A stretch of DNA of 64,000 nucleotides from Sphingobacteriaceae bacterium (lineage in GTDB: Bacteria > Bacteroidota > Bacteroidia > B-17B0 > Aurantibacillaceae), in contig CANKBS010000002.1 of assembly GCA_947480015.1 (NCBI GenBank), forward strand, positions 62,001-126,000, written 5' to 3'. The notes below the pieces were generated by a model. It was not told where the DNA came from. It saw only the letters and a program-made list of their open reading frames with translations, and did no database searches. Made by a program: the position numbers and the translations under genes. This document shows positions 18,680 through 29,612 of this stretch, in pieces (the stretch's first letter is position 1; each line of letters begins with the position of its first letter).

Positions 18680-20809
18680 ATGAGCGAAGAACAAAATCAG
18701 GAACCAACGCCAACACCGCCAAAGAACGAACCCTCTTCCAACAGTAATTCGGAAGAAGAACGTAAGAAACAGTTTGAGCGTATGAAGGAAAAATTCGGAC
18801 GCCAGAATTCACAATTTGGAGGCAACAAAACACCGGGCGCCGGTGGGAATAACTTCTACTGGATCTATGGTCTGGTTGTTGTCGTTTTACTGTTTGTGGT
18901 ATTTTATGGCAATGATTTTAATTCCAAATTAGTGGAAGTCAGTCAGAGTAAATTTTATCAGGAAATGTTGGTAAAAGGCGATGTGGTAGATGTGGTAATC
19001 GTGAACAAAACCATTGCCCGCATTACCGTTAACCCTGATAGCGCTGCTACCTTGAACCGTTACAAGGATCCTAAAACCGGTCGTGCTTTTTTCCCGGATA
19101 AAAATTACAAACGTCCACAATTTTTTGTGACGATCCCTTCCATCGATTACTTTTTAGCCAGTATGGAAAAAGTGCAGAACGAAGCGGGCATTCCTAAGGA
19201 CAAACAAATTTCGGCACGCAGCATTGAAGAAACCAATTGGATGAGTGATCAATTACCTTGGTTATTACCTATCGTCATCATGCTTGTACTTTGGATTTTT
19301 ATGATGCGTCGTATGGGCGGTGGCGGCAGTGGCGGTCCCGGTCAGATCTTCAACATCGGAAAATCAAAAGCTACTTTGTTTGATAAAGATACCCACGTAA
19401 ACATCACCTTTAATGACGTGGCCGGTTTAGACGGCGCTAAAATGGAGGTAATGGAGATTGTTGACTTTTTAAAGAATCCGAAAAAATATACCGACTTAGG
19501 AGCAAAAATTCCGAAAGGCGCTTTACTGGTAGGACCTCCGGGTACCGGAAAAACCTTATTGGCCAAGGCTGTGGCAGGTGAAGCCAAAGTACCTTTCTTC
19601 TCTTTAAGCGGATCGGATTTTGTGGAAATGTTTGTAGGTGTAGGTGCCTCACGTGTGCGTGACTTATTCAGACAAGCCAAAGAAAAAGCCCCTTGTATTA
19701 TTTTTATTGATGAGATTGATGCCATTGGTAGAGCCCGCGGAAAGAACGCCTCAGCCGGTGCTAACGATGAGCGCGAGAATACCTTAAATCAATTACTCAC
19801 CGAAATGGATGGTTTTGGTACCAACAGTGGTGTAATTATTTTAGCAGCTACGAATCGTGCCGATATCTTAGACAGAGCCTTAATGCGTGCCGGTCGTTTC
19901 GACAGACAAATCTATGTAGATATGCCTGACCTCAACGAACGTAAAGAAATTTTTGCGGTGCATTTAAAGAAAATTAAAATTGACGAAACTGTTGAGATTG
20001 ATTTTCTTTCCAAACAAACACCGGGCTTTAGCGGTGCCGACATTGCCAACATTTGTAACGAAGCCGCGTTAATTGCAGCCCGTTCAAATAAAAAAATGGT
20101 TCAGAAACAGGATTTTTTAGATGCTGTTGACCGAATCATTGCCGGCTTAGAAAAGAAAAACAAAATTATCACCCCACAAGAAAAACGAGTGATTGCTTTT
20201 CACGAAGCCGGTCACGCTACCGTTAGCTGGATGCTGGAACATGCATCACCGCTGGTAAAAGTAACCATTGTGCCCCGTGGTAAATCCTTAGGTGCAGCTT
20301 GGTATTTACCGGAAGAAAGACAAATCACAACGCTCAATCAGATTATGGATGAAATGTGTGCTGCCCTGGGTGGACGTGCCGCAGAAGAGATCATATTTGG
20401 TAAAGTAAGTACAGGTGCTTTAAGTGATCTTGAAAAAATAACCAAACAAGCTTTTGCCTGTATTGTGTACTATGGTTTAAATGATAAAATCGGTAACATC
20501 AGTTATTACGATAGTTCAGGACAAAGTGAATACGCTTTCAGCAAACCGTATAGCGAGAGCACCGCCCGCACCATTGATGAGGAAGTGAAAAAGATGACGG
20601 ATATTGCGTATGCAAAAACCAAACAAATATTAATGAGCAATAAAGATAAATTAACTTTACTGGCTGAAAAATTGCTTGAGAAGGAAGTTATTTTTAAAGA
20701 AGATTTAGAAGATATTTTTGGGAAACGTCCTTTTGATAAACCGGAGGAAGAGTTGAAGCCGAAGATGGAGATGCCAACGATTGGCGCGCCGGATAATAGT
20801 GCGCTTTAG
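18680..20809 (+). CDS. ftsH: ATP-dependent zinc metalloprotease FtsH
   Basis: Walker A GPPGTGKT, Walker [15 protein letters not shown], zinc site HEAGHA. Confidence 0.97.
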   Translation: MSEEQNQEPTPTPPKNEPSSNSNSEEERKKQFERMKEKFGRQNSQFGGNKTPGAGGNNFYWIYGLVVVVLLFVVFYGNDFNSKLVEVSQSKFYQEMLVKGDVVDVVIVNKTIARITVNPDSAATLNRYKDPKTGRAFFPDKNYKRPQFFVTIPSIDYFLASMEKVQNEAGIPKDKQISARSIEETNWMSDQLPWLLPIVIMLVLWIFMMRRMGGGGSGGPGQIFNIGKSKATLFDKDTHVNITFNDVAGLDGAKMEVMEIVDFLKNPKKYTDLGAKIPKGALLVGPPGTGKTLLAKAVAGEAKVPFFSLSGSDFVEMFVGVGASRVRDLFRQAKEKAPCIIFIDEIDAIGRARGKNASAGANDERENTLNQLLTEMDGFGTNSGVIILAATNRADILDRALMRAGRFDRQIYVDMPDLNERKEIFAVHLKKIKIDETVEIDFLSKQTPGFSGADIANICNEAALIAARSNKKMVQKQDFLDAVDRIIAGLEKKNKIITPQEKRVIAFHEAGHATVSWMLEHASPLVKVTIVPRGKSLGAAWYLPEERQITTLNQIMDEMCAALGGRAAEEIIFGKVSTGALSDLEKITKQAFACIVYYGLNDKIGNISYYDSSGQSEYAFSKPYSESTARTIDEEVKKMTDIAYAKTKQILMSNKDKLTLLAEKLLEKEVIFKEDLEDIFGKRPFDKPEEELKPKMEMPTIGAPDNSAL

Positions 20810-20830
20810 TATTTTTAAAATAAATTTAAG

Positions 20831-20861
20831 AACGCAGACTGTAAGGTTTGCGTTTTTTTTT
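20831..20861 (+). terminator. Probable Rho-independent terminator of ftsH
   Basis: aacgca...tgcgtt stem followed by a T run. Confidence 0.6.
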
Positions 20862-20940
20862 GTGCTGTTGATTTTGTTTTATTTATTGAAAATGGCAAGA
20901 AATCCATTTTATAGTAGAATCGTTACTAACTCTGGCTTTT

Positions 20941-21135
20941 TTTGGGCGCCCGGGCGGGCTGCTCCGGTCCGATAGCTATCGGACTCAAGGCACAGGCTGG
21001 CTCATCAAGCCACAGGCTTGCTGCCCTGCTGCGGTTCAACACACTAACTGGCCCATCAAGGCACAGCCTTGATGTCCTGCCGCCGAAGAGACAGGCGGCA
21101 AAAAAGAACTAAACCCTTCACATCCCTGGCGCAAA
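20941..21135 (+). repeat. GC-rich intergenic repeat element, copy B (inverted relative to copy A)
   Basis: gggcgcccgggcgggctgctccggtccgatagctatcggac...gccgccgaagagacaggcggcaaaaaagaact...catccctggcgc; reverse complement aligns to 3340-3595. Confidence 0.88.
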
Positions 21136-21324
21136 ATCCGTAGTTTAAGAACTATTTATTTTTGCAATTTTGAATTCTTCAGCAGCAGAACAGTTCCAAC
21201 TATAATTTCTCGTATTCGTGCTTTTGTCTTCGCTTCTGCACACTGTTCTGCGAAATTTAGGTCAAAGACAGGTGATAATTTTTTTTTCACTGTGCAATTT
21301 GTAAAGAGATTGATGAAGTGTATT

Positions 21325-23973
21325 TTATTCTTTCACGAACGTTTTAACGATGTCATTCTGTGAAGAATGGATCCGAAGCAGGTAGAGTCCGGGGTTTAGG
21401 CTTTGTATGTTTAAGCCTTGATCAGATTCTTTTTGAGTAAAATATAATACCTCTTTACCGCTCAGGTCATATATCTTAATAATGGCTTGAGAAAAATCAA
21501 ACTCTGTTGACTGAATATAAATATAATCATTGGCAGGAGAAGGATAAATGAGAAGGTCTGAATAAAACTCAACTTCAGATAAACCATTGATACATTTTTT
21601 GGTGGTGATAAAAACCGTGTCGGTATAGGCCTGACAGCCATAGCCATCTTTTACTAAAGCAGACATGGAATAACTTGTTTGCGATGTGGTGGTTGTTATT
21701 ACTAAAGGATTCACTGTTGAGGCATTGGTCCATAAATAAGTAGAATAACCCGTACTGGCCAGAACCGTTAGTGTGCCGGCGCAAAGTGTGGGGTGACCGG
21801 CCGGACTTAATTTAGGTTCGGGGGTGATACAAAATTTAGCTAGGAACAAATCCCCTGCTCCAGCGGCGGTGGTCATAAACGCCCCGCTGGTTGCTATGTT
21901 AACGGTACTGCTAGTTTCGCCGCCCATGTATAGCTTTCCGGTGTTATCTAAACAAATGCCTTTGCCGGTATCGTTAGCAGGACCACCAAAATAGGAAGCC
22001 AGTTTCCGTTTTCCATCGGACGTAAATTTCGCAAAATAGGCGTCGTAATTATTCAGTCCATTTATTGTTGTTTGAAAAGCACCTGTAGTGGCAATGGAAT
22101 CGGTACTTTCGGTAGCGCCACAAAAAACAAGGTTATTGTTAGGATCTAAGGTCAATGCATGGATATAATCCACATCATTTCCTCCAAAATAAGTGGCCCA
22201 CAACCGTTGTCCGTTGTCATTCATGCTCATGATAAAGGCATCGTCGGCACTGGCTAAACCGTTATGATAGGCCCCGGCACTTGCAATGTTATTACTGCTG
22301 GTGGTAGTGCCACACATAAAAAGCGTACCTGTTCTACTGACCTCCAAAGCTGTTCCAAAATCATTACCTCCCCCACCATAATAAGTTCCCCATAACAAAG
22401 CTGTTCCACTGGCATTAAACTTAGCAACAAAGGCATCTTCAGCCCCACCACAATTTAACTGTTGTGCAAAAATGGTACTAATGCCTGCGGTACTTTGTGT
22501 GCCACCTGTAACATAAACCGCTCCAGTGGTATCGCAGCCAATGCCATAAGCTTCATCCACACCCGAGTCGCCATAATACGTGCCCCACAAACGCACACCC
22601 GTTGAATCAAACTTGGTAATAAACACGTCGTAATTTAAAACATATGCGGTTCGGTATGCCCCCACTGTAGCAATGGCATTAGGACTTTCGGTATGACCGG
22701 TAATAAAAATATTTCCAATTTTATCGAGACATAAAGCTTGTGCAATATCGTGTTGGGTGCCGCCCATGTAAGTGGCCCAAAGGCGTTGGCCGGCTGAATT
22801 AAATTTTACCAATATGGCATCATCAATACCACCTCCATATACCGTTTGATGTGCACCCGGCGTAGCTATGTTGGATGTACTGAACGAATCGCCCGACAAA
22901 TAAATAATGCCGTTAGGTGCTGTTTTAATGGCGTAAAAAACATCAACCCCGGTTCCACCAAAATAGGTTCCCCACACACGTTGACCTGCTGCATTAAATT
23001 TTTCGAGGTAGGCATCAAAACTACCGGTGAGCGTAAATTGAAAAGCACCGCTGGTAGCCATATTGGATGTGCTGAGACAATAACCGGCCACATACACATT
23101 ATTTAAATTATCAGAAGCGGTGCCATTACAAAAATCAAGTTGAGCCCCTCCACAATAGGTACTCCAAATTAAATTTGAACTCGGATCGATGATGAGTGTT
23201 TTAGAATCATCGTAAGTCATATCGAAGAACAAGAGCTTATTTTGTAACTTAAAACCAACCGGTTCATTTACTGAAGGGGAAGACGTATAATAACTAAATG
23301 GGATGCTTTCATGGAGTTGTCCGAATTGTGTGCTGATGAGTAAATCGCCGGCTATGTTTTTACTAATTTGATCCGCGCCTTTAATTAAAAACTTAATCTG
23401 TTTCGGATCGGCACCCGGATGAAGGATGACATTGTATTTTAAAGGCTTGTTGGCATTATCGCTGAGTATAAATTCGATATCGGTATTTTTAAAAACATTT
23501 AAGTAGGTCACTTTTTTAAAGCCTCTCACAAAACCTATTTCTAAACCATCCACCACATAATTTAAATAGTCGGCCGATGCCTGTTCTTTTATAATGCCAT
23601 GCTCTTGGGCAGCGCCGTAAAAATCAAAATCCACGCGGTGTGTAAAGAGTTTTGCTTCATTGAGCCCCTGAAGATTCTGTTTAAAGGTAGTGGGCGAAAT
23701 ACAGGCTTCAGGAATTTCCGCATTAAAAACCTCATATGAAAAACCTCCACGGCGTAATTGTATGTTTAAGCCGCTGCCAGAATAAAGGAATAAAACATCG
23801 GTATTTGGTTGATGGTTTTGATCAAGCACTTGACCTTTATTTTCAATAAATAAGTGTTTTGCACTCAGCGCTTCCGAAGAAAATAACGACATGCTCATGA
23901 GGAAGAAAAAAAGAAGGAGGCTATAAGGACTATTTTTCATTTCCGATTTTTTTTGCAGAGGCGCTTTAACCAA
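21325..23973 (-). CDS. Secreted SBBP/beta-propeller repeat protein with T9SS type A sorting domain
   Basis: Repeats such as GQRLWGTYYGGxGxDxAxAI...GNIYxxGxTxSTxNIATxGAxQTxxxGxxDAFLxKFNxxG; C-term LLIYPSPANDYIYIQST...GLYLLRIHSSQND. Confidence 0.9.
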   Translation of the reverse strand: MVKAPLQKKSEMKNSPYSLLLFFFLMSMSLFSSEALSAKHLFIENKGQVLDQNHQPNTDVLFLYSGSGLNIQLRRGGFSYEVFNAEIPEACISPTTFKQNLQGLNEAKLFTHRVDFDFYGAAQEHGIIKEQASADYLNYVVDGLEIGFVRGFKKVTYLNVFKNTDIEFILSDNANKPLKYNVILHPGADPKQIKFLIKGADQISKNIAGDLLISTQFGQLHESIPFSYYTSSPSVNEPVGFKLQNKLLFFDMTYDDSKTLIIDPSSNLIWSTYCGGAQLDFCNGTASDNLNNVYVAGYCLSTSNMATSGAFQFTLTGSFDAYLEKFNAAGQRVWGTYFGGTGVDVFYAIKTAPNGIIYLSGDSFSTSNIATPGAHQTVYGGGIDDAILVKFNSAGQRLWATYMGGTQHDIAQALCLDKIGNIFITGHTESPNAIATVGAYRTAYVLNYDVFITKFDSTGVRLWGTYYGDSGVDEAYGIGCDTTGAVYVTGGTQSTAGISTIFAQQLNCGGAEDAFVAKFNASGTALLWGTYYGGGGNDFGTALEVSRTGTLFMCGTTTSSNNIASAGAYHNGLASADDAFIMSMNDNGQRLWATYFGGNDVDYIHALTLDPNNNLVFCGATESTDSIATTGAFQTTINGLNNYDAYFAKFTSDGKRKLASYFGGPANDTGKGICLDNTGKLYMGGETSSTVNIATSGAFMTTAAGAGDLFLAKFCITPEPKLSPAGHPTLCAGTLTVLASTGYSTYLWTNASTVNPLVITTTTSQTSYSMSALVKDGYGCQAYTDTVFITTKKCINGLSEVEFYSDLLIYPSPANDYIYIQSTEFDFSQAIIKIYDLSGKEVLYFTQKESDQGLNIQSLNPGLYLLRIHSSQNDIVKTFVKE

Positions 23974-24178
23974 ATGTAATTATTTTTTTAAAGGTGCGCC
24001 CTTTTGAGCGCAATATTATGAAGTATTTTGATTGTTCCTGAGTAAGACTTACCTCTTAATGAGTAAACAATCTCTTTGAGTGTTTAAAGAATAAAGCCAA
24101 GCACTTAAAAAATCATATATTGATGTGTTATTACAAGGGCAGTATTTCATTTTAAGCATAAAAGTCAAAAAACAAAGC

Positions 24179-27100
24179 ATGAATCTTTTCAAAAATAAGG
24201 TACTCCGGTTTTTGCTTGTTCTGTTTACATGCTTGCCATATGCTTATCAGGCCTGTTCGCCTTTAAACGTGCCTACTGTGGTTACACAAAGCATGGTGGG
24301 CAGCAATTTTATTTTATCTATAAGTAACACCTCAAGCTGGCTTAATTGTCCGAATGTTATTGATGTCGAATATGCCTGTAACGGAAATGCTTTTTCAGGT
24401 TTAGCTTCACAAACCTTTACCTCCCCTCCTCAATCCTTTGTTTCTTCCCCTTACACTTACAATTCCTTTACCATCAATGTGTCTTCCTTATGTGCAGGCA
24501 CAGCCTACAAATTCAGAATCAGAGAGCGTAATAACAATATCACCACTTCCAGTTTATGGTCTTCTAACTACACTTTCACAACTTCCGGTGTATTTACCCA
24601 ACCCACACTGTCGCTTACAGCCAGTCCAAATCTTATTTGTCCACCTCAAGTTGTTCAGTTAAACGCCACCATTATCAATGGATGTGGCTTTCCTCCGGCT
24701 TCTTACTCATGGACCCCCAGTGCCGGATTAACCAACGCCAACATTGCTAATCCCATTGCTTCGGCTGCAGCGGCAACTACGTTTACATGTATGGTTACCG
24801 GCGGTCCAACCGGCTGCTGGACAGCTTCAGCGACCATCTTTTTAAATGTTGGATTGGGTCCACCTGTACCCGGTGTTGCCGTAGCCACGCCATCTACTAT
24901 TTGTGTATATCAGGGATCTACGTTAACACTCAGTACCTTTACGGGTTTTGTGCAATGGCAATCGGGACCAAGCACAACGGGACCATGGACAAATATTCCA
25001 GGGGCCAACTCACCCTCTTATGCCACACCCGGTTTGTTTGGGGGAAGTTGTTATCAGGCTTTAGTGACTTCGTGTGGGGGTACAACCGCTATTTCAAATC
25101 AGGTTTGTGTCACCACTCATCCCATTCCCGTGCTCACGCCAACGGTTGGCTGCACGAGTAGTTTAACCTTATTATCCTTTAGTGTGGCCGGTGTTTCAGG
25201 TCCACCTAGCTCTGTTATCTGGTCGCCGGCACCCGTCACCACTGGCGGCGGAAGCACCTCGGCCACTTACTCCAACTCAGGTTCGGTATTTGCCATTGCC
25301 TTTTTTCCGGATGGCTGTATTTCATCTACCAGCTTTTCGGTGAGTGCCCCTTCTATTTCTATAACCTCAGGTACATTTAACTGCAGTAGTTTAAGTTCAG
25401 CAACGGTAACGCCCTATAACATGTTTGGACCTTTTTCTTATTCATGGACACCCACAGCACAAACCAGCTCCATAGCAACAGGTTTATTTCCGGGTAACTA
25501 TACAGTAAGTGTGCATTACAATGGCGGCAGTTGTGTGAATACAGCCACAGCCGGGTTTGTTAGTGTTGTTCCCATAACGGGAACCATCGTAAACACCGGG
25601 ACACTCGATTGTTATGGACTGAATACCGGAACAGCGAGTGTTTTATTAACGGGGGGAACCGGATCTCAAAACTTTGTGTGGACCGATGCTTTTGGTAGTC
25701 AAACCACAGCAACTGCAACAGGTTTGGCAGCCGGTGTGAACACCTTAACAGTAACCGATGCCATTACGTTTTGTAGTTTTAGCCAAACCTTTCAAATTAA
25801 TTCGCCTAGCGCCACGTCATTAATGATTACTGCCAGTTCACCATCGGCTTGTGCCGGCAAAGGACTCACCTTAACGGCCACTAATTCAGGAGGCACGCCT
25901 GGTGCTGGTTACACCTATACGTGGTTGCCAGGCCCACAAACCGCGACTGAAGTGGTCTCCCAGTTTTTTCCCGGCAACTATGGTTATTCGGTAAGCAGTA
26001 TGGATTCACGCAATTGTTTGAGCAATGCTTTAATAACGGTTTCATTCGTTCCTAACCCAATCATTACTGTAGCATCCACTTCCATATGCCCAAATGCACC
26101 CGGCACATTAACTGCCAGCGGCGCATCCTCTTACACGTGGACTGGCGGGGCTAACGGCAACGCGTTTACCGCAAGTCCTGCTGTTTATACCATATATGGT
26201 GTAGTAGGTTCAGCACAAGGTTGCACTTCCACCGCTAACGGGTACATCGGTTTATTGCCCATTCCGGTTCCTGTATACAATAGCAACAGTCCTATTTGTA
26301 ACGGTCAAAACATTCAGTTAACTGCATTGGGAGGTATTAATTATTTCTGGACCGGCCCACTTGGTTTTAATGCAAATAGCCAAAACGCACAGGTCACAGG
26401 CGCGAGTCCCGCCTACACCGGAACCTATCAAGTTTTGGTAAGTGCCGCCAACAATTGCACGGCAGCGGCCAGTTTTAGTGTATTGGTTAATCCAACGCCT
26501 GTACTTTCTGTTGTTGGCAGCACTGTTTGTCAAGGTTCGGTCTTAACGCTCAGTGCCTATTCATTGCCGGGCTCCACCTATGCTTGGACCGGGCCCTATA
26601 ATTATGCAACGGCTTTGCAAAACCCATCCTTTCCCAGCGCCTTCGTTTCACACACCGGTAATTATCAGGTCATGGCAACCAGTCCACAAGGTTGTACCAA
26701 CTCAGCGGTTGCCAATGTAACGGTTACGGCCATGCCGAATCCAATTTTCACTAATAACGGTCCGCGTTGTGACGGTGAATCCTTAACTTTATTAGGTTCA
26801 GGAGGCGCATCTTACGTTTGGTATGGTCCGGGTGGCTTTATGAGTGCTGCACAAAATCCTATTATTAATCCGGTAAATATGAGTGCCGACGGTATTTACA
26901 CCCTGGTGGTTACTACAGGACCCTGCCAAGCGCAAATTGCCCACTCCATTACCATTTATCCATTACCTAATCCAATTGCTTCAAATAATGGCCCACTTTG
27001 TGAAACCCAAACCTTACAATTAAATGTAAATTCAGGCTACGCCAATTACACCTGGGTTGGTCCTAATGCCTATTTGTCTTTTATGCCGAGTCCGAACCCT

Positions 27101-28456
27101 ATTTTACCGGTACGATTAGCCCATGCCGGCATATACAGTGTCACGGTGCAGGATATTCATGGTTGTACATCGGCCACTACCACAACCGTTAGTATCCTTA
27201 CCAATCCTAATTTAACTGCCGTGGGTGCTACCGTTTGTATAACAGCGCCGGCCATCTTAACCTCAAGTGGTTCGGTAACTTATACGTGGAACGGACCAGG
27301 GATCACAAACTTGCATCAGTCGAGTGTTTATATTCCAAGCGCTACATTTAGTAACACCTCTATTTATACGGTATTTGGTTCTGCGGCCAACGGTTGTACA
27401 GCGGCAGTGCAAGTCAGTTTGGTAACCACACCATTACCATTTCCGGCTGTTTCCAGTTCTAAAAATAAAGTCTGCCTTAACTCCGAAGTCAGTTTAACCG
27501 GATATGGTGGCTTATATTATTCTTGGTATCGACCGGATGGTACTTTTTTATTTTCCGGTAATCCACTTACGTTTACCGCTTCCACGTCAAGTTATGGTGG
27601 CACTTATACCTTAACAGTTGGCGATTTACGAGGCTGCAACGCCAGTACGCTTATAAGTTTGGACGTTATTAAGTTGCCGGTTGGCAGTTTGGTTGGCACT
27701 AAAATGCAAGCTTGCGTGCCATTCACTTCTGATTTTAACTATGCGTCGTCCCTACCCACCGCCACAGCTGTGAGTACCCGTTGGGAAATTGAAACAACGA
27801 GTATGAGTAAAAAATCATTTAGTTATCTTTTCACTAAACCAGGTACTTATCTTATAAAAGGATTTTTTACCGACACCATCAATGGTTGTAAAAACGTAAC
27901 TACTTTTACCGTAAACGCTTATCCCGTTCCGGTAGCCGACTTCAGCTTCAGTCCCGAAAAACCGATCGAGAGCATTGATGAAGTTAGTTTCATTAGTAAG
28001 TCAAGCGGAGAACAGTTAAAAAAGTTTAGTTGGTATTTTCAAGATTCAGAGCAAACCATTGGCAGTGGAAGTACTTATAACTATTTCTTTAAAGATGCCG
28101 GTTTATTTCCAATTGTATTAGTTGTAGAAAATAGTTGGACCTGCGCTGATACCATGATCAAAAGCATTTTAGTAGCTCCCGATTTTCACGTGTATGTTCC
28201 CAATGTATTCACCCCAAATGACGATAATAAAAACGACTTGTTCCTTCCGGTAGGACGTGGGTTAAAACAATATCACATCATGGTATTTAACCGCTGGGGC
28301 ACTTTATTATTTGAAAGCAGTGACATACAGCAAGGTTGGGACGGTAACTTTAATGGTAAAAGTTGTGAGAACGATGTGTATACTTGGAAAATCAATGCCT
28401 CCGGCATTGACGGAGAACCCAAGGAGTATACCGGTCATGTGAATTTATACCGTTAG
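24179..28456 (+). CDS. Giant Ig-like protein with gliding-motility-associated (T9SS type B) C-terminal domain
   Basis: Tandem Ig-like repeats (CQGSVLTLSAYSLPGSTYAWTGPYNY...), PKD-like domains, C-term VYVPNVFTPNDDNKNDLFLPVG...FNRWGTLLFESSDIQQGWDGNFNGKSCENDVYTWKI; likely ATG at 24179. Confidence 0.9.
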   Translation: MNLFKNKVLRFLLVLFTCLPYAYQACSPLNVPTVVTQSMVGSNFILSISNTSSWLNCPNVIDVEYACNGNAFSGLASQTFTSPPQSFVSSPYTYNSFTINVSSLCAGTAYKFRIRERNNNITTSSLWSSNYTFTTSGVFTQPTLSLTASPNLICPPQVVQLNATIINGCGFPPASYSWTPSAGLTNANIANPIASAAAATTFTCMVTGGPTGCWTASATIFLNVGLGPPVPGVAVATPSTICVYQGSTLTLSTFTGFVQWQSGPSTTGPWTNIPGANSPSYATPGLFGGSCYQALVTSCGGTTAISNQVCVTTHPIPVLTPTVGCTSSLTLLSFSVAGVSGPPSSVIWSPAPVTTGGGSTSATYSNSGSVFAIAFFPDGCISSTSFSVSAPSISITSGTFNCSSLSSATVTPYNMFGPFSYSWTPTAQTSSIATGLFPGNYTVSVHYNGGSCVNTATAGFVSVVPITGTIVNTGTLDCYGLNTGTASVLLTGGTGSQNFVWTDAFGSQTTATATGLAAGVNTLTVTDAITFCSFSQTFQINSPSATSLMITASSPSACAGKGLTLTATNSGGTPGAGYTYTWLPGPQTATEVVSQFFPGNYGYSVSSMDSRNCLSNALITVSFVPNPIITVASTSICPNAPGTLTASGASSYTWTGGANGNAFTASPAVYTIYGVVGSAQGCTSTANGYIGLLPIPVPVYNSNSPICNGQNIQLTALGGINYFWTGPLGFNANSQNAQVTGASPAYTGTYQVLVSAANNCTAAASFSVLVNPTPVLSVVGSTVCQGSVLTLSAYSLPGSTYAWTGPYNYATALQNPSFPSAFVSHTGNYQVMATSPQGCTNSAVANVTVTAMPNPIFTNNGPRCDGESLTLLGSGGASYVWYGPGGFMSAAQNPIINPVNMSADGIYTLVVTTGPCQAQIAHSITIYPLPNPIASNNGPLCETQTLQLNVNSGYANYTWVGPNAYLSFMPSPNPILPVRLAHAGIYSVTVQDIHGCTSATTTTVSILTNPNLTAVGATVCITAPAILTSSGSVTYTWNGPGITNLHQSSVYIPSATFSNTSIYTVFGSAANGCTAAVQVSLVTTPLPFPAVSSSKNKVCLNSEVSLTGYGGLYYSWYRPDGTFLFSGNPLTFTASTSSYGGTYTLTVGDLRGCNASTLISLDVIKLPVGSLVGTKMQACVPFTSDFNYASSLPTATAVSTRWEIETTSMSKKSFSYLFTKPGTYLIKGFFTDTINGCKNVTTFTVNAYPVPVADFSFSPEKPIESIDEVSFISKSSGEQLKKFSWYFQDSEQTIGSGSTYNYFFKDAGLFPIVLVVENSWTCADTMIKSILVAPDFHVYVPNVFTPNDDNKNDLFLPVGRGLKQYHIMVFNRWGTLLFESSDIQQGWDGNFNGKSCENDVYTWKINASGIDGEPKEYTGHVNLYR

Positions 28457-29541
28457 TATTTTTTCTCTTCTTGCATGGTTTTAACGCTATAACTTAAGCT
28501 AGATTTATTTTTGACCAAGGTATCTGTACTCGTTATTAAAGTCGTTGCAATTGGACTAATCGCAGTTGGTTTAGTAATTTCGGGTAACACATCCTCTGCC
28601 AGATAAGAGTAATCGGTTTTTGAATTTTTGGGAATCAGAAACACATAGGGCTTTTTATCCACATTAGTTAGTGTGTTTTTCAAAAGCCAGGGATTAAACA
28701 GTTTTAGTGTTTTTACATCGGTACCTAAATATATCGCTAAGTGGCTGATATTGCTTACCGTTGAATCGACCTTCACCAAACTAACCGGGATCTTAGAAAA
28801 ATAATTCCATTTTTTATTTTTAATGCCGAAGTGTTCGGGGCTTGCAAACAAAGTTTTGTAGGCTAAAATGCGGTAAATAAAACTTCCGGTTTCTGAATTT
28901 AACATTAAATCGTAATAATTGTCGGAGCCTTGTTTACGCATGGCGTTTTGAATACCGCCAATGCCGAGGTTATATGCTGCAGCTGAAAGCGTCCAATTTT
29001 TAAACATACGGTAGGCGTCCTTAACATGCGAGCAAGCCGCGTGGGTAGATTTTTCTATGTGGTAACGTTCATCAACTTCGTCGCTGACTTCCAAGCCATA
29101 ATTACGGGCGGAGTTTGGAACGAGTTGCCAAAAGCCCGCAGCTCCGGCAGGAGATGACGCATTGCTTAAATGACTTTCGATAACACAAAGGTATTTAAAA
29201 TCGTCGGGAACACCCTCTGCTTTTAAGATGGGTTCAATGTAGGGGAACCAGCGGCGGGCCTTGTTAAATAAAACGAGTGAATTGTTTTTCCAATAATTAT
29301 TGGTAAAAAATTCCTTCTCAAGATCTTCTTTGATGTTAAAATTATTAGAAGGGATTTTTTCACCACAAAACTCTAAATTATGTGGAATGTTTAAACCAAA
29401 TACATTAGAATTCTTGTCCTTATAGGCCACATCGTTTGGCGAAGGTTTAACAATAAATACTGCAGCCACAAGGTATATGACAACCATAAAAAAGAACAAC
29501 AGGGCTGTTTTAAAAGTTGTTGTATGCGTGTTTATTTTCAT
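28453..29541 (-). CDS. Lytic transglycosylase (SLT/MltD-like)
   Basis: LCVIESHLSNASSPAGAAGFWQLVPNSARNYGL and SAAAYNLGIGGI. Confidence 0.9.
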   Translation of the reverse strand: MKINTHTTTFKTALLFFFMVVIYLVAAVFIVKPSPNDVAYKDKNSNVFGLNIPHNLEFCGEKIPSNNFNIKEDLEKEFFTNNYWKNNSLVLFNKARRWFPYIEPILKAEGVPDDFKYLCVIESHLSNASSPAGAAGFWQLVPNSARNYGLEVSDEVDERYHIEKSTHAACSHVKDAYRMFKNWTLSAAAYNLGIGGIQNAMRKQGSDNYYDLMLNSETGSFIYRILAYKTLFASPEHFGIKNKKWNYFSKIPVSLVKVDSTVSNISHLAIYLGTDVKTLKLFNPWLLKNTLTNVDKKPYVFLIPKNSKTDYSYLAEDVLPEITKPTAISPIATTLITSTDTLVKNKSSLSYSVKTMQEEKKY

Positions 29542-29612
29542 TCTTAGTGGTCTGCTGCAAGGAGACTGTTATGTATATCTCGGTATTAATTAAGGACCTA
29601 TTGAAAAAAAAC

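Noticed and set aside
20781-20975. 64-aa plus-strand ORF after ftsH
   Set aside because: Overlaps the ftsH end, a terminator and repeat copy B; no protein-like features.
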